Positions 15,758 to 23,060 of a stretch of DNA of 35,426 nt are shown piece by piece. A program made the translations under genes and the position numbers. Below the pieces are notes generated by a model. It saw only the letters and a program-made list of their open reading frames with translations, did no database searches and was not told the DNA's origin. How positions within the stretch are numbered: position 1 is the first letter of the stretch; each line of letters begins with the position of its first letter. Source of the stretch: Acidobacteriaceae bacterium (lineage in GTDB: Bacteria > Acidobacteriota > Terriglobia > Bryobacterales > Bryobacteraceae); contig JAFARV010000085.1 of the NCBI GenBank assembly GCA_019245255.1, positions 1 to 35,426 on the forward strand, read 5' to 3'.

Positions 15758-15784
15758 GTCTCGGCAAAACTCTAATTTTCTTTA
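15758..15784 (-). promoter_or_regulatory. Sigma-28 (FliA)-like promoter of the flgM operon
   Basis: On the minus strand TAAAGAAA is followed by exactly 11 bases and GCCGAGAC; the sigma-28 consensus is TAAAGTTT-N11-GCCGATAA. The -35 matches at TAAAG and the -10 at GCCGA plus one further base. The predicted transcript would start ~110 bases before flgM. Established knowledge places flgM-flgN-flgK-flgL among late genes, which fits. Confidence 0.6.
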
Positions 15785-15888
15785 GAAAAAAGTCGAAAAG
15801 TTCCTGTGCCGGCAAGCACAGTATTAATGCCGCTGCTATCGGTATCTAGGGACGCGGCTTTTCCCGGTCATGACCGGAACGAAACATA

Positions 15889-17304
15889 ATGGCCATAACC
15901 AAACCTCAGGCAGTTTTGTGCGTTACCCATGCAGTGATGCTGCAGCATCTGCAAACTGTTGCAACCGAACTGGATGTCAGCCTGGTCGAGGCACACAGTA
16001 CCGAAGCCCTGTTGAGCTATGCGGAGCTGGCTCGTGCAGCCGCAATTGTAGTGGAGGTGTCTGAATTTTCGTCCCAAACCTCGCAATTGATGGACGCCCT
16101 CCGGGCGCAAGCACCCGACGTTCCGATCATTGTTCTTCTCGAGAAGCCCTCGGCCGCCGACGCCATCCGCTTTAGCCGATATGGCGCATCTGACTGCCTG
16201 GATTGCTTATCGACCACGGAGCAATTCTTTTCGGCGTTGCAGATTTCACTCGCAGCGAGCAAAAATGTGCGTGAAAGCACGGACACGGCGGCGGCGGCGG
16301 AGCCCTGGCGGAAGCTCCTGGTGGGCCGTAGCGTTCCGATGGAACAGATCAGTAAAGTCATCCGGCTGATTGCATCGCGGCGCTGTACCGTGTTGATCTC
16401 AGGGGAAACCGGAACAGGTAAGGAAGTGGTCGCCAAGGCGATTCATATGGCCAGTTCCCGCGGCCGGCGGCCGATGGTGTCCGTGAACTGCGGCGCCATA
16501 CCCGAGAACCTGGTGGAGGCGGAACTCTTCGGCCACGTAAAAGGGGCGTTTACCGGCGCGGTGAATCATCGCATCGGCCGATTTGAACAAGCCAATGGCG
16601 GCACGCTGTTTCTGGATGAGATTGCCGATCTTCCATTGGAGCTGCAATCGAAACTGTTGCGCGCCTTGCAAGAGAAAGAGATCCAGCGCCTCGGTGGCAG
16701 CGAAACGCTCAAGGTGGATGTCCGTGTGATTGCGGCAACAAACGCCGACCTGCTCGCTCGCGTCCGCGAAGGGCGGTTCCGCGAGGATCTCTATTACCGG
16801 CTCAATGTCGTGCCTATTCACCTGCCTACTTTGAGGGGCCGCGCCTGCGATATTCCTCTGCTGATCGAACACTTTGTGCGCAAGGTCTGTGAGGCCGAAG
16901 GTATCGCGCCGAAATCGGTCAGCCCGGAGGCAGTGAGGCTGTTGTCCGGACACTCCTGGCCCGGTAACGTGCGCCAGCTCGAGAATGCCGTCGAGCACGC
17001 AGTTGTCATGAGCGGCGATCGTGAATATCTGTATGCGTCGGACTTTTCCCTGCGTCTCGATCACACGACAACACCGGCTGCAGTGTCTCAGGACGGAAAC
17101 ATCGTGGATACGGTTCCGGGAAGCCAGAAGGAATTTCCTGAGGAAGGCCTCGATTTCACGGAAACGCTACGCCAGTTCGAGCGGGCCATTCTTCAGGAGG
17201 CGATGTCGCGGGCCCAGGGCAACAAAACAGTCGCCGCGGATATGCTGAAGCTGCCTCGCACCACATTGATTCATAAATTACGCGTGCTGGACACCGTAAT
17301 GTAA
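15889..17304 (+). CDS. Sigma-54-dependent activator (NtrC/FleQ type) with degenerate receiver
   Basis: 471 residues. Residues ~1-125 have a receiver-like fold but lack the acid pocket (VLCVTHAV) and have Glu in place of the phospho-Asp (AIVVEVSEF), so phosphorylation is unlikely. The AAA+ domain (~145-380) is complete: Walker A GETGTGKE (172-179), GAFTGA sigma-54 loop (219-224), Walker B FLDE (241-244), and arginine finger region FREDLYYRLNVV. A Fis-type HTH closes the protein (AQGNKTVAADMLKLPRTTLIHKL). It stands between the flgM operon and motAB and is the likely master activator of flagellar genes, comparable with FleQ or FlrA. Confidence 0.9.
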   Translation: MAITKPQAVLCVTHAVMLQHLQTVATELDVSLVEAHSTEALLSYAELARAAAIVVEVSEFSSQTSQLMDALRAQAPDVPIIVLLEKPSAADAIRFSRYGASDCLDCLSTTEQFFSALQISLAASKNVRESTDTAAAAEPWRKLLVGRSVPMEQISKVIRLIASRRCTVLISGETGTGKEVVAKAIHMASSRGRRPMVSVNCGAIPENLVEAELFGHVKGAFTGAVNHRIGRFEQANGGTLFLDEIADLPLELQSKLLRALQEKEIQRLGGSETLKVDVRVIAATNADLLARVREGRFREDLYYRLNVVPIHLPTLRGRACDIPLLIEHFVRKVCEAEGIAPKSVSPEAVRLLSGHSWPGNVRQLENAVEHAVVMSGDREYLYASDFSLRLDHTTTPAAVSQDGNIVDTVPGSQKEFPEEGLDFTETLRQFERAILQEAMSRAQGNKTVAADMLKLPRTTLIHKLRVLDTVM

Positions 17305-17306
17305 GA

Positions 17307-17324
17307 GCACGGCAGAAGCCGTGC
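17307..17324 (+). terminator. Hairpin after the sigma-54 activator gene
   Basis: Stem GCACGGC / GCCGTGC with an AGAA tetraloop directly follows the stop codon and is followed by CTTAAAA. It separates the activator from motA, although readthrough is possible because the T-run is short. Confidence 0.6.
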
Positions 17325-17374
17325 CTTAAAAGCCGTATTCACTCTTCAAACAGCCGATATGTGAGTACGGAATC

Positions 17375-18256
17375 ATGTTCGCAATTATCGGCATCGTTGT
17401 GGTCATCGGCGCAATCCTAGGCGGCTACCTCATGGAGAAAGGGCCACTTATGGTCTTGGTGCAGCCTGCGGAGCTGCTCATCATCGGTGGTGCATCGCTG
17501 GGGACTGTCCTCATCGCAAATCCCCTGCCTACGGTTATCAAGCTGTTCAAAGGCATCCTCGGCATTCTCGGGGGCAGCAAGTATACTCAGGCGTCCTATC
17601 TCGAAAGTTTAAAGATGCTGAGCGACCTGTTTCAGTTCGCACGCAAGAACGGCTTGCCAAAGCTCGAAGCGGACCTGGATGAGCCGGAAAAGAGCGCCGT
17701 CTTCAGCAAGTACCCGAAGTTTCTTGCCGACCATCATGCGGTGGCATTTGTGTGCGACACACTGCGCATGTTCATCAGCGCTGGTGCCGATCCGTTTGAC
17801 CTGGACCAAATGATGGAACTCGATATGGAGGTTCATCATCACGAAACACAAGAGCCGACGGCGGCGCTGGCAACCATGGCCGATTCCCTGCCCGGATTGG
17901 GAATTGTTGCCGCGGTGCTGGGCATTGTCATCACCATGGGTGCAATTGGAGGCCCGCCTGAGCAGATCGGCCATAAGGTAGCGGCGGCGCTTGTCGGTAC
18001 CTTCCTCGGCATTCTGATGTGCTATGGCTTCATCGGGCCGATCGCAGCCAACCTGACGAAGATCAATGAGGCCGACGGCCAGTACTATCATTTTCTGCGC
18101 GTGGGTGTGCTGGCCTTTATCAAGGGTTCATCACCCATGACAGCGGTTGAATTTGCGCGGCGGTCGATTCCATCGAGCGTTCGCCCAAGCTTTAAGGAAA
18201 TGGAAACCGCCTGCCGCGGGGGCGCCGCGGCACCGGCGCCTGCGGCCGCGGCGTAG
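17375..18256 (+). CDS. motA: Flagellar stator protein MotA
   Basis: 293 residues with four membrane segments: ~1-20 (FAIIGIVVVIGAILGGYLM), ~30-50 (PAELLIIGGASLGTVLIAN), ~170-190 (LPGLGIVAAVLGIVITMGAIGGPP, the Pro-containing proton-channel region) and ~200-220 (LVGTFLGILMCYGFIGP). The cytoplasmic loop with KYPKFLADHHAVAFVCDTLRMFISAG touches FliG. The C-terminus ends in an Ala/Pro tail (AAAPAPAAAA) not needed for function. The gene is followed after 3 bases by motB, and both share one transcript. Confidence 0.95.
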   Translation: MFAIIGIVVVIGAILGGYLMEKGPLMVLVQPAELLIIGGASLGTVLIANPLPTVIKLFKGILGILGGSKYTQASYLESLKMLSDLFQFARKNGLPKLEADLDEPEKSAVFSKYPKFLADHHAVAFVCDTLRMFISAGADPFDLDQMMELDMEVHHHETQEPTAALATMADSLPGLGIVAAVLGIVITMGAIGGPPEQIGHKVAAALVGTFLGILMCYGFIGPIAANLTKINEADGQYYHFLRVGVLAFIKGSSPMTAVEFARRSIPSSVRPSFKEMETACRGGAAAPAPAAAA

Positions 18257-18259
18257 TCT

Positions 18260-19096
18260 ATGGACTCGCGCCGGCCGATCATCATCAAAAAGAAAGTCGT
18301 CCACGGCGGTCATCATGGGGGCGCGTGGAAGGTTGCCTACGCCGATTTTGTGACGGCCATGATGGCACTGTTTATTGTGCTCTGGCTGCTCACGTCAAAT
18401 GAGAAGGTGCGTCAGGCAGTGGGCGGTTACTTCAAGGATCCGATTGGCCGCGGCAAGAATCCCGGCACCAGCATGACCGGTACGGGGCGCGACGTTTCCG
18501 TGCTGAAGGATGACATGAGCGGCCTCAAGGAGAAGCTGCAGTCTGTAATCAAGCTGATTCCCCACTTCGAACAAATGAAGGGAAATGTCGAGTTCACCAT
18601 CACCGAAGAAGGTCTCAAGATCGATCTGATCGAGAACTCGAAGGGCATCTTCTTCGAATCAGGCAAGCCGCAACCAAGCGATCTTGGGAAGGAGCTTCTG
18701 GTTGCGCTCGCGAAGGAACTTGGCCGGTTACCGAACCGGCTCCTGATCGAAGGTCATACCGATGCACAGCAGTATGCCGATGTGACGGCGTACTCGAATT
18801 GGGAACTCTCCGCCGACCGTTCCAATGCCGCCCGGCGCTTAATGGAAGCTAACGGGCTGGCATCCAACCAAGTCGCACAGATCAGAGGTTATGCCGATCA
18901 AGATCTGCGGAACAAAAATAATCCGGAAGATCCCGCGAATCGCCGGGTCTCCGTTATCGTCCGCTATTTGGATGCCCCGAAGCAGGTGAAGCTCAACTCG
19001 CTAGAGGGTAAAGTTCAGGAGACCGAGCAGCACCCCGTTGTCAACCCTGCAGGCATTGTGGTTCCGGCCAGCGCCAAATCGCCAAAAGGCCACTAG
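18260..19096 (+). CDS. motB: Flagellar stator protein MotB
   Basis: 278 residues. A basic N-terminus (IIIKKKVVHGGHHGGAWKVA) precedes the single membrane helix, with the essential proton-binding Asp at D29 in YADFVTAMMALFIVLWLL. A plug/linker follows, then the OmpA-like peptidoglycan-binding domain with LLIEGHTDAQ, WELSADRSNAARRLM and NRRVSVIVRY. A proton rather than sodium motor is suggested by MotB-type features, but I cannot prove it. The stop codon overlaps the stop of the convergent rep-like gene in the four bases CTAG, marking a sharp edge of the motility block. Confidence 0.95.
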   Translation: MDSRRPIIIKKKVVHGGHHGGAWKVAYADFVTAMMALFIVLWLLTSNEKVRQAVGGYFKDPIGRGKNPGTSMTGTGRDVSVLKDDMSGLKEKLQSVIKLIPHFEQMKGNVEFTITEEGLKIDLIENSKGIFFESGKPQPSDLGKELLVALAKELGRLPNRLLIEGHTDAQQYADVTAYSNWELSADRSNAARRLMEANGLASNQVAQIRGYADQDLRNKNNPEDPANRRVSVIVRYLDAPKQVKLNSLEGKVQETEQHPVVNPAGIVVPASAKSPKGH

Positions 19097-20478
19097 CTTC
19101 GGTTAAGTCCGAGACATAAGCGGATCAGATGCTTCTCCTGCTCGGAGACCGAAGGATCCAACAGCGCAGCTTCCTGTTCCCTTCTCCAGCGATCCACTGA
19201 TGCCTGCTCTTCTGCCTCACGGCTGGACTCTGATTCCTGTTCGCGCATCCGATCGTTCCGATATTTTTTCAAGACCTCACCAGAAAAGCATTTTGGAACC
19301 GCGGTCAGCAGAAAACCAATCGGACTGTGTACTCGGCTCTCACGTTTCTGAATATGACTGGCCTTTTCCCGAACAAAGTGCACGATCTCAGATTCGGTGC
19401 AATCCGCTGCCTGAGCGCGACACGCAGCTACCAGGCGCACTACAGCGTCGTCGTCGATCGGGCCAAGCTGATTCAAGGCGGCGTATACGACGGGATATGC
19501 GGACGATGACGTAGTGCTGTCTAAAACATTTGTATCTAATAGATGCCCGGACATTTTGACTACAGTAGACCGGTTGTTTTTGACCACAGTAACTGTGGTC
19601 TCCGGGACCATAGTAGACACGTCTCCGGTAACCACAGAGGACATATTGGACCTGGCTACTGTGGTCATGTCGCTCATTTCAGCCGGGCGAGCTACTGACG
19701 AGGTATTCGAGTCGAGCGGCCGCGCATACGAAAACCCGGGCCCCATTTTTGCGACATACAGGCGGCCCTTCCGAACATGGCGGTCCAGCACGGCTTTGTA
19801 GCTAAAAACGCGGTAGATAGTCGGGGCGCGCTGGTAAATGTCGGCGCGCGTCTCGATTGCGATGAAATCTTTTTCGAGCAGCTTGGCAATAATGCGTTGG
19901 ATGGTCTTCCGCGCCAAGCGGGTCCGCTTCACCAGGTAGTCGTAGCCCGCCTGAACGAGACGGCAGGACTCGCGATCATCGGTAGAGACAAGCTTTGCGT
20001 TCCAAAGCGTATCGTATACGCACTCCTCGGCGGAATTAATCACATCCTGCGCCAAACGAATCCGTTTCACACGCGCCTCCGAGACCAGATCACCGTGTTC
20101 AGTGATCCAGAGCGGCCGCGCCTTGGGCGTTGCGGGAGCAACTGTGGCCACGTCGGAGGTGACCAGTGTAGGATCGGTGGTGCCGGCTGTTGGCGGGGAC
20201 TCGCCACGGGGACGCCTCGCAAATGACGTCATAGGCCTGACCACAGTGGTCATGTCTCGCGTTGCAGGGGAGCTTGTAGACCCGGCCACTGTAGCCAGGT
20301 GGGCGGCAGAACTGGAACCAGACGTGACTACAGGGGCCAGGCTGGAAGTGACTACAGTCGGAGCGGTAACCAGGTGCGAACCAACACCTTTGCCGACAGC
20401 GGGCGAGAAGATCAGGTCCTCAAGCTCGCTGGGATCGAAGGCTGGCTGCTTCTTACTAGACCGCGATGGTCTCGCCAT
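19093..20478 (-). CDS. Winged-helix protein with iteron-encoded TTVV repeats; putative replication initiator/partition protein
   Basis: The product from ATG 20478 (MARPSRSSKKQPAFDP) has ~461 residues; the ORF-track start at 20583 lies inside parA. A central domain (~140-240) is a winged helix: YDYLVKRTRLARKTIQRIIAKL and LLEKDFIAIETRADIYQRAPTI, then YRVFSYKAVLDRHVR. On either side are low-complexity linkers rich in T-V-V/S-S-V words; the C-terminal one is a run of 8-residue repeats (MTTVARSN, MSSVVTGD, VSTMVPET, TVTVVKNN, RSTVVKMS). These are encoded by DNA palindromes, see the repeat entries. The C-terminus (~330-461) is charged and helical. The gene overlaps parA by 23 bases. A Rep or ParB-like role is inferred from context; I do not recognise a named family. 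Confidence 0.65.
   Translation of the reverse strand: MARPSRSSKKQPAFDPSELEDLIFSPAVGKGVGSHLVTAPTVVTSSLAPVVTSGSSSAAHLATVAGSTSSPATRDMTTVVRPMTSFARRPRGESPPTAGTTDPTLVTSDVATVAPATPKARPLWITEHGDLVSEARVKRIRLAQDVINSAEECVYDTLWNAKLVSTDDRESCRLVQAGYDYLVKRTRLARKTIQRIIAKLLEKDFIAIETRADIYQRAPTIYRVFSYKAVLDRHVRKGRLYVAKMGPGFSYARPLDSNTSSVARPAEMSDMTTVARSNMSSVVTGDVSTMVPETTVTVVKNNRSTVVKMSGHLLDTNVLDSTTSSSAYPVVYAALNQLGPIDDDAVVRLVAACRAQAADCTESEIVHFVREKASHIQKRESRVHSPIGFLLTAVPKCFSGEVLKKYRNDRMREQESESSREAEEQASVDRWRREQEAALLDPSVSEQEKHLIRLCLGLNRS
19557..19667. repeat. Iteron-like array A: five sites with exact 24-bp period inside the winged-helix gene
   Basis: Sites begin at 19557, 19581, 19605, 19629 and 19653, each 24 bases apart. 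Each is a version of TGACYACWGTRGTCA: TGACTACAGTAGACC, TGACCACAGT..., GGACCATAGTAGACA, TAACCACAGAGGACA and TGGCTACTGTGGTCA. At 19582-19600 GACCACAGT-A-ACTGTGGTC forms a perfect 9-bp inverted repeat. The array encodes the 8-residue repeats of the protein's C-terminal linker. Confidence 0.85.
20136..20363. repeat. Iteron-like array B: six sites in the 5' half of the winged-helix gene
   Basis: Sites start at about 20136, 20160, 20238, 20283, 20325 and 20349. The 20238-20252 copy is a perfect 15-bp palindrome, TGACCACAGTGGTCA; the others have 2-5 mismatches. Spacings are 24, 78, 45, 42 and 24, all multiples of three, so every site is read in the same codon phase (giving T-V-V type words). Confidence 0.75.
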
Positions 20479-21259
20479 GCTGGTGCTCGCTCGACAGAAG
20501 TTGCGGCTTGAGCAGATCGAGAATCGCCGAGGTCGCTCCCTCGTAGTCTTCGAGGGCCTTTGCTTTGGGATCGATATCGGCAATCATGCGGTGGGCGCGG
20601 GCGGCTTTCCCGATGATCTGGTCCGTGCGGATGGCGTTCAGGACAGGGATCTTGTAGGTGTCGCTCAGCTGCTGGACCATCTTCATCACCACATCGGTGA
20701 GGCCGAAGCGGCGGTTGACGATCGTTGGCAGCAGCGCAAGCGTGTGTATCGGAGTGCGCACGCTATCGCCGATGGTTTGGGCCGAAAAAATGGTGGCGCC
20801 GGCGCCAGACACGCTGAGAGTGTCCATAGAAATCGGGATCAGCACGTTCTGGCAGAACACCATGGAACAGGCCTGGAGCAGGGAAATCGAGGGCGCAACA
20901 TCCACCACAATCGCGTCGTAGGACTCTTCGTACATGCGGAAGGCGTTCTGAAATACGTGTTCACGTCCGTACATGGTGAAAATGCGCTGCTCCATCGCAG
21001 TGGTCTCCCGGTTGCCGCAAAGCACATCGAGCCGCTCCGCGATCTTCACCACGCAATCCGGAAGGCGCAGCTGGTTCAGAATGAAGTCGGAGAAGTAAGC
21101 CTCCGGCTTTAAGCGGAGTGTGACGGCGATAGAACCTTGTGGATCGCTATCGATGAGCAGCGTCCGGAAGCCGCGGTCGGCGAGGCAACGCGCCACCGTG
21201 ATAGCGGTCGTCGTCTTCCCGACGCCGCCCTTCTGATTCCCAATCATGAGCTTAATCAT
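20456..21259 (-). CDS. parA: ParA-family partition ATPase
   Basis: 267 residues with a deviant Walker A at 10-17 (KGGVGKTT), the A' motif LLIDSDPQGS, and Walker B-like YDAIVVDVAPSISLLQ. The absence of an N-terminal HTH makes it a small (type Ib or chromosomal-like) ParA. It is encoded between an excisionase-like HTH protein (4-base ATGA overlap) and the winged-helix protein. No ParB gene is visible, so one of these DNA-binding proteins probably serves as the centromere-binding partner. Presence next to a recombinase supports an integrated plasmid or integrative element rather than the chromosomal par locus. Confidence 0.9.
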   Translation of the reverse strand: MIKLMIGNQKGGVGKTTTAITVARCLADRGFRTLLIDSDPQGSIAVTLRLKPEAYFSDFILNQLRLPDCVVKIAERLDVLCGNRETTAMEQRIFTMYGREHVFQNAFRMYEESYDAIVVDVAPSISLLQACSMVFCQNVLIPISMDTLSVSGAGATIFSAQTIGDSVRTPIHTLALLPTIVNRRFGLTDVVMKMVQQLSDTYKIPVLNAIRTDQIIGKAARAHRMIADIDPKAKALEDYEGATSAILDLLKPQLLSSEHQHGETIAV

Positions 21260-21450
21260 CGTTGCAGGGCCTCCCGAATGGATTGGAGGTCGACCTCGGT
21301 CCAGACCCGGTACTGGTTCTCGGGATTGCGCATCGGTTCGGGAATGCGTCCGTCTGCCAGCATCCGATACAGCGTGCGGGAACTCATGCCAAGAATTTTG
21401 GCGACTTGCGAGCTTCGGTAAACACCGATGCGGTCACGTTTCCGTCTCAT
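21256..21450 (-). CDS. Small MerR/excisionase-type HTH protein
   Basis: 64 residues: VYRSSQVAKILGMSSRTLYRML, then ADGRIPEPMRNPENQYRVWTEVDL, a complete winged helix-turn-helix of the Xis/MerR N-terminal type. It could be the recombination directionality factor for the tyrosine recombinase, the repressor of the par operon, or a small partition adaptor like those that accompany ParA in ParB-less systems. It overlaps parA by 4 bases, so translation is coupled. Confidence 0.75.
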   Translation of the reverse strand: MRRKRDRIGVYRSSQVAKILGMSSRTLYRMLADGRIPEPMRNPENQYRVWTEVDLQSIREALQR

Positions 21451-21575
21451 TCGGTTACATTTAGGCTAACGCGGATAGCGATGGCATTCAACAAAAACTT
21501 ATGACAGAAATAAAATTTCAAGCGGTACCGCGCAAAACGTCATGCCGCACGGCTGCCCCGCAATTACTTATGACA

Positions 21576-21654
21576 TGACTATAGGATCACGAAGTATGTG
21601 ACCACTGTAGTCAGGCATGTTCGGCATCGTTACACTACATGACCACAGTAGTCA
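21576..21654. promoter_or_regulatory. Upstream palindromic sites of the HTH-parA-rep operon
   Basis: Two full copies of the motif, TGACCACTGTAGTCA (21599-21613) and TGACCACAGTAGTCA (21640-21654), lie 41 bases apart; a weaker TGACTATAGGATCA starts at 21576, 23 bases before the first. They are the same motif as the intragenic arrays. Located in the 229-bp gap before the operon, they may be operator, centromere (parS-like) or origin sites. Confidence 0.75.
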
Positions 21655-21679
21655 GATACACTAGTGAAGCCGTCGCGCC

Positions 21680-22204
21680 TTACTGTCCTGGAGCCGTTTG
21701 TGCCATCGTGATCCGGCGGTCAAACTCCTCTGGGTCATTACCCATGGCCATAATGAGTGCAAGTAATTTCTGTTTGGCTTCGTCCGGTGTCATGAAGCTT
21801 TCAATAAGGATGCGGCCGGGCGAGAGGCGAACGCCCTCAGGGAGATCTTCGAGGTGCTGCGCCAGGATGGTATCAGACGCTTCGACGAGAACCTGCGGTT
21901 GCTTGAGCGCCTCGCGATGCCACGTCTGGATCAGCCCCGCAACCCGCCTCCGCCGCTGCTGTTCATACACGGCTTTATCGCCTCGCGCCAGGTGTCGCAG
22001 ATAGCGAATCACCTCGTCCTTCAAGGCCAGACCGTTCCTGCCGATCGTATGGCGGACGAGTGGTTGTAAGAGCTGTTGCGCGCGCCGGCGTCCGATACCC
22101 AGGATTGACTCGAGTGTTGCGCGATCGACCCAGGGGGAGGGAAGGGTAGCGAGTTGGGCCTCGGCTTCTGCGAGCCGGTCGTACCAGAGGGGTTTGTCCG
22201 GCAT
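21680..22204 (-). CDS. Unknown 174-aa protein with HTH-like N-terminus
   Basis: No family recognised with certainty. The N-terminal part WVDRATLESILGIGRRRAQQLLQPL looks like a helix-turn-helix, followed by a basic stretch (RYLRHLARGDKAVYEQQRRRR) and an acidic-helical second half (ILAQHLEDLPEGVRLSPGRI, FMTPDEAKQKLLALIMAMGNDPEEF). No signal peptide or membrane helix. It is the first gene upstream of the HTH-parA-rep genes on the same strand and is separated from them by the palindromic sites; it may belong to the element's control or maintenance functions. Confidence 0.6.
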   Translation of the reverse strand: MPDKPLWYDRLAEAEAQLATLPSPWVDRATLESILGIGRRRAQQLLQPLVRHTIGRNGLALKDEVIRYLRHLARGDKAVYEQQRRRRVAGLIQTWHREALKQPQVLVEASDTILAQHLEDLPEGVRLSPGRILIESFMTPDEAKQKLLALIMAMGNDPEEFDRRITMAQTAPGQ

Positions 22205-22288
22205 CAGGTGCTCTCGTGCGCTTATATAAACGTTACAGCCACAAGCGGTTGGCTCGTTTGTCAGGATAGCACGCTGTCACGGCGATTA

Positions 22289-22302
22289 TGCGCACGTGCG
22301 CA
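22289..22302. other. Perfect 14-bp palindrome in the 22.2-22.44 kb spacer
   Basis: TGCGCACGTGCGCA reads the same on both strands. It lies in the divergent region between the 174-aa gene and vapB and could be a dimeric regulator site. No partner protein can be named. Confidence 0.4.
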
Positions 22303-22399
22303 AAACCGCTGCAGTCTGACGTGTAAAACGTCTCTGGCGCACCTGGCTGCGTTAAAGTATGGGTTGTTCCTGGCTTTTGCTAAAGTTTATTAGCGAAAG

Positions 22400-22435
22400 T
22401 TGACAAGAGCTATTATTTCCGGCCATACTAATGGC
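22400..22435 (+). promoter_or_regulatory. vapBC promoter with overlapping palindromic operator
   Basis: TTGACA (22400-22405) is a consensus -35; CATACT 18 bases on is a 4/6 -10. The palindrome GCCATACTAATGGC (22422-22435) covers the -10, as expected for antitoxin autorepression. The vapB ATG follows only 8 bases later, so the message would have a very short leader. Confidence 0.6.
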
Positions 22436-22443
22436 TATTAAAT

Positions 22444-22674
22444 ATGGACGTATCTATTGCAGAAGCGAAGAACCGTTTGCCGGAGCTGATTCGCGCGGTC
22501 GAGGGCGGGGAACAGGTTGTCATCACGCGGCATGGGAAACCCGTCGCCCAAATCGCGCCGCCACCAGCCGAACGTAGTCGGGTCCAACTGGGATCGATGC
22601 GAGACCGAATCAAGTTATATCCCGGCTGGGATGACCCAATTGATCTGGAGCGCTTCCTCGAGGGCGACAGTTGA
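22444..22674 (+). CDS. vapB: Phd/YefM-type antitoxin (VapB role)
   Basis: 76 residues with the family N-terminus MDVSIAEAKNRLPELIRAVE, then VITRHGKPVAQIAPP, and the toxin-binding tail WDDPIDLERFLEGDS. It is a clear paralogue of the 3321 antitoxin in organisation and tail. It controls the PIN toxin downstream, whose start overlaps its stop (TTGA), and probably represses the promoter through the palindrome just upstream. Confidence 0.88.
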   Translation: MDVSIAEAKNRLPELIRAVEGGEQVVITRHGKPVAQIAPPPAERSRVQLGSMRDRIKLYPGWDDPIDLERFLEGDS

Positions 22675-23060
22675 GCCGCTACCTCCTCGACACGAATGCT
22701 GCGTTGCTAGGGTTATCGACCCCCGAATCGCTGCCGGGTAAAGTGCGCGAGGCGATGTTAGCTGGCCGAAACACTCTAAGTGTCCTTGCTTATTGGGAGG
22801 TGCTGCTCAAGAGTATGAAAGGCAAGCTTGATGTCGGGGACCCACGCGCATGGTGGCTGGATGCAGTGAATAAGCTTTCAGCAACCATTGTGCAATTGCG
22901 TGTAGAACACATCTCTGCCATTCGCGAGTTGCCCCCGATCCACCAGGACCCGTTCGACCGTGCACTCATCGGGCAAGCGATGGTCGAGGATCTGACGTTG
23001 GTGACCCTCGACGGTGACATCCCCAAATACGCCTCAGATCGGTTGCGAGTTCTCGTATGA
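22671..23060 (+). CDS. vapC: VapC PIN-domain toxin
   Basis: 129 residues starting at TTG: SRYLLDTNAALLGLSTPE gives the first Asp, LAYWEVLLKSMKGKLDVG the conserved Glu, and DPFDRALIGQAMVEDLTLVTLDGDI the remaining acidic residues. The last ~27 codons are duplicated 820 bp downstream, directly in front of the recombinase gene. In this copy the stop overlaps an ATG (ATGA) that leads only into a frameshifted integrase fragment. The toxin reading frame is intact. Confidence 0.88.
   Translation: MSRYLLDTNAALLGLSTPESLPGKVREAMLAGRNTLSVLAYWEVLLKSMKGKLDVGDPRAWWLDAVNKLSATIVQLRVEHISAIRELPPIHQDPFDRALIGQAMVEDLTLVTLDGDIPKYASDRLRVLV

Noticed and set aside
19557-19667. CRISPR array interpretation of the 24-bp repeats
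   Set aside because: Units are contiguous with degenerate 15-bp palindromes and 9-bp intervals, far shorter than CRISPR repeat-spacer units, and no cas genes are near.
19777-21112. Plus-strand ORFs (149 and 336 aa) opposite rep/parA
   Set aside because: The minus-strand proteins have clear Walker and winged-helix motifs; the plus frames lack any recognisable fold and start inside the palindromic sites.
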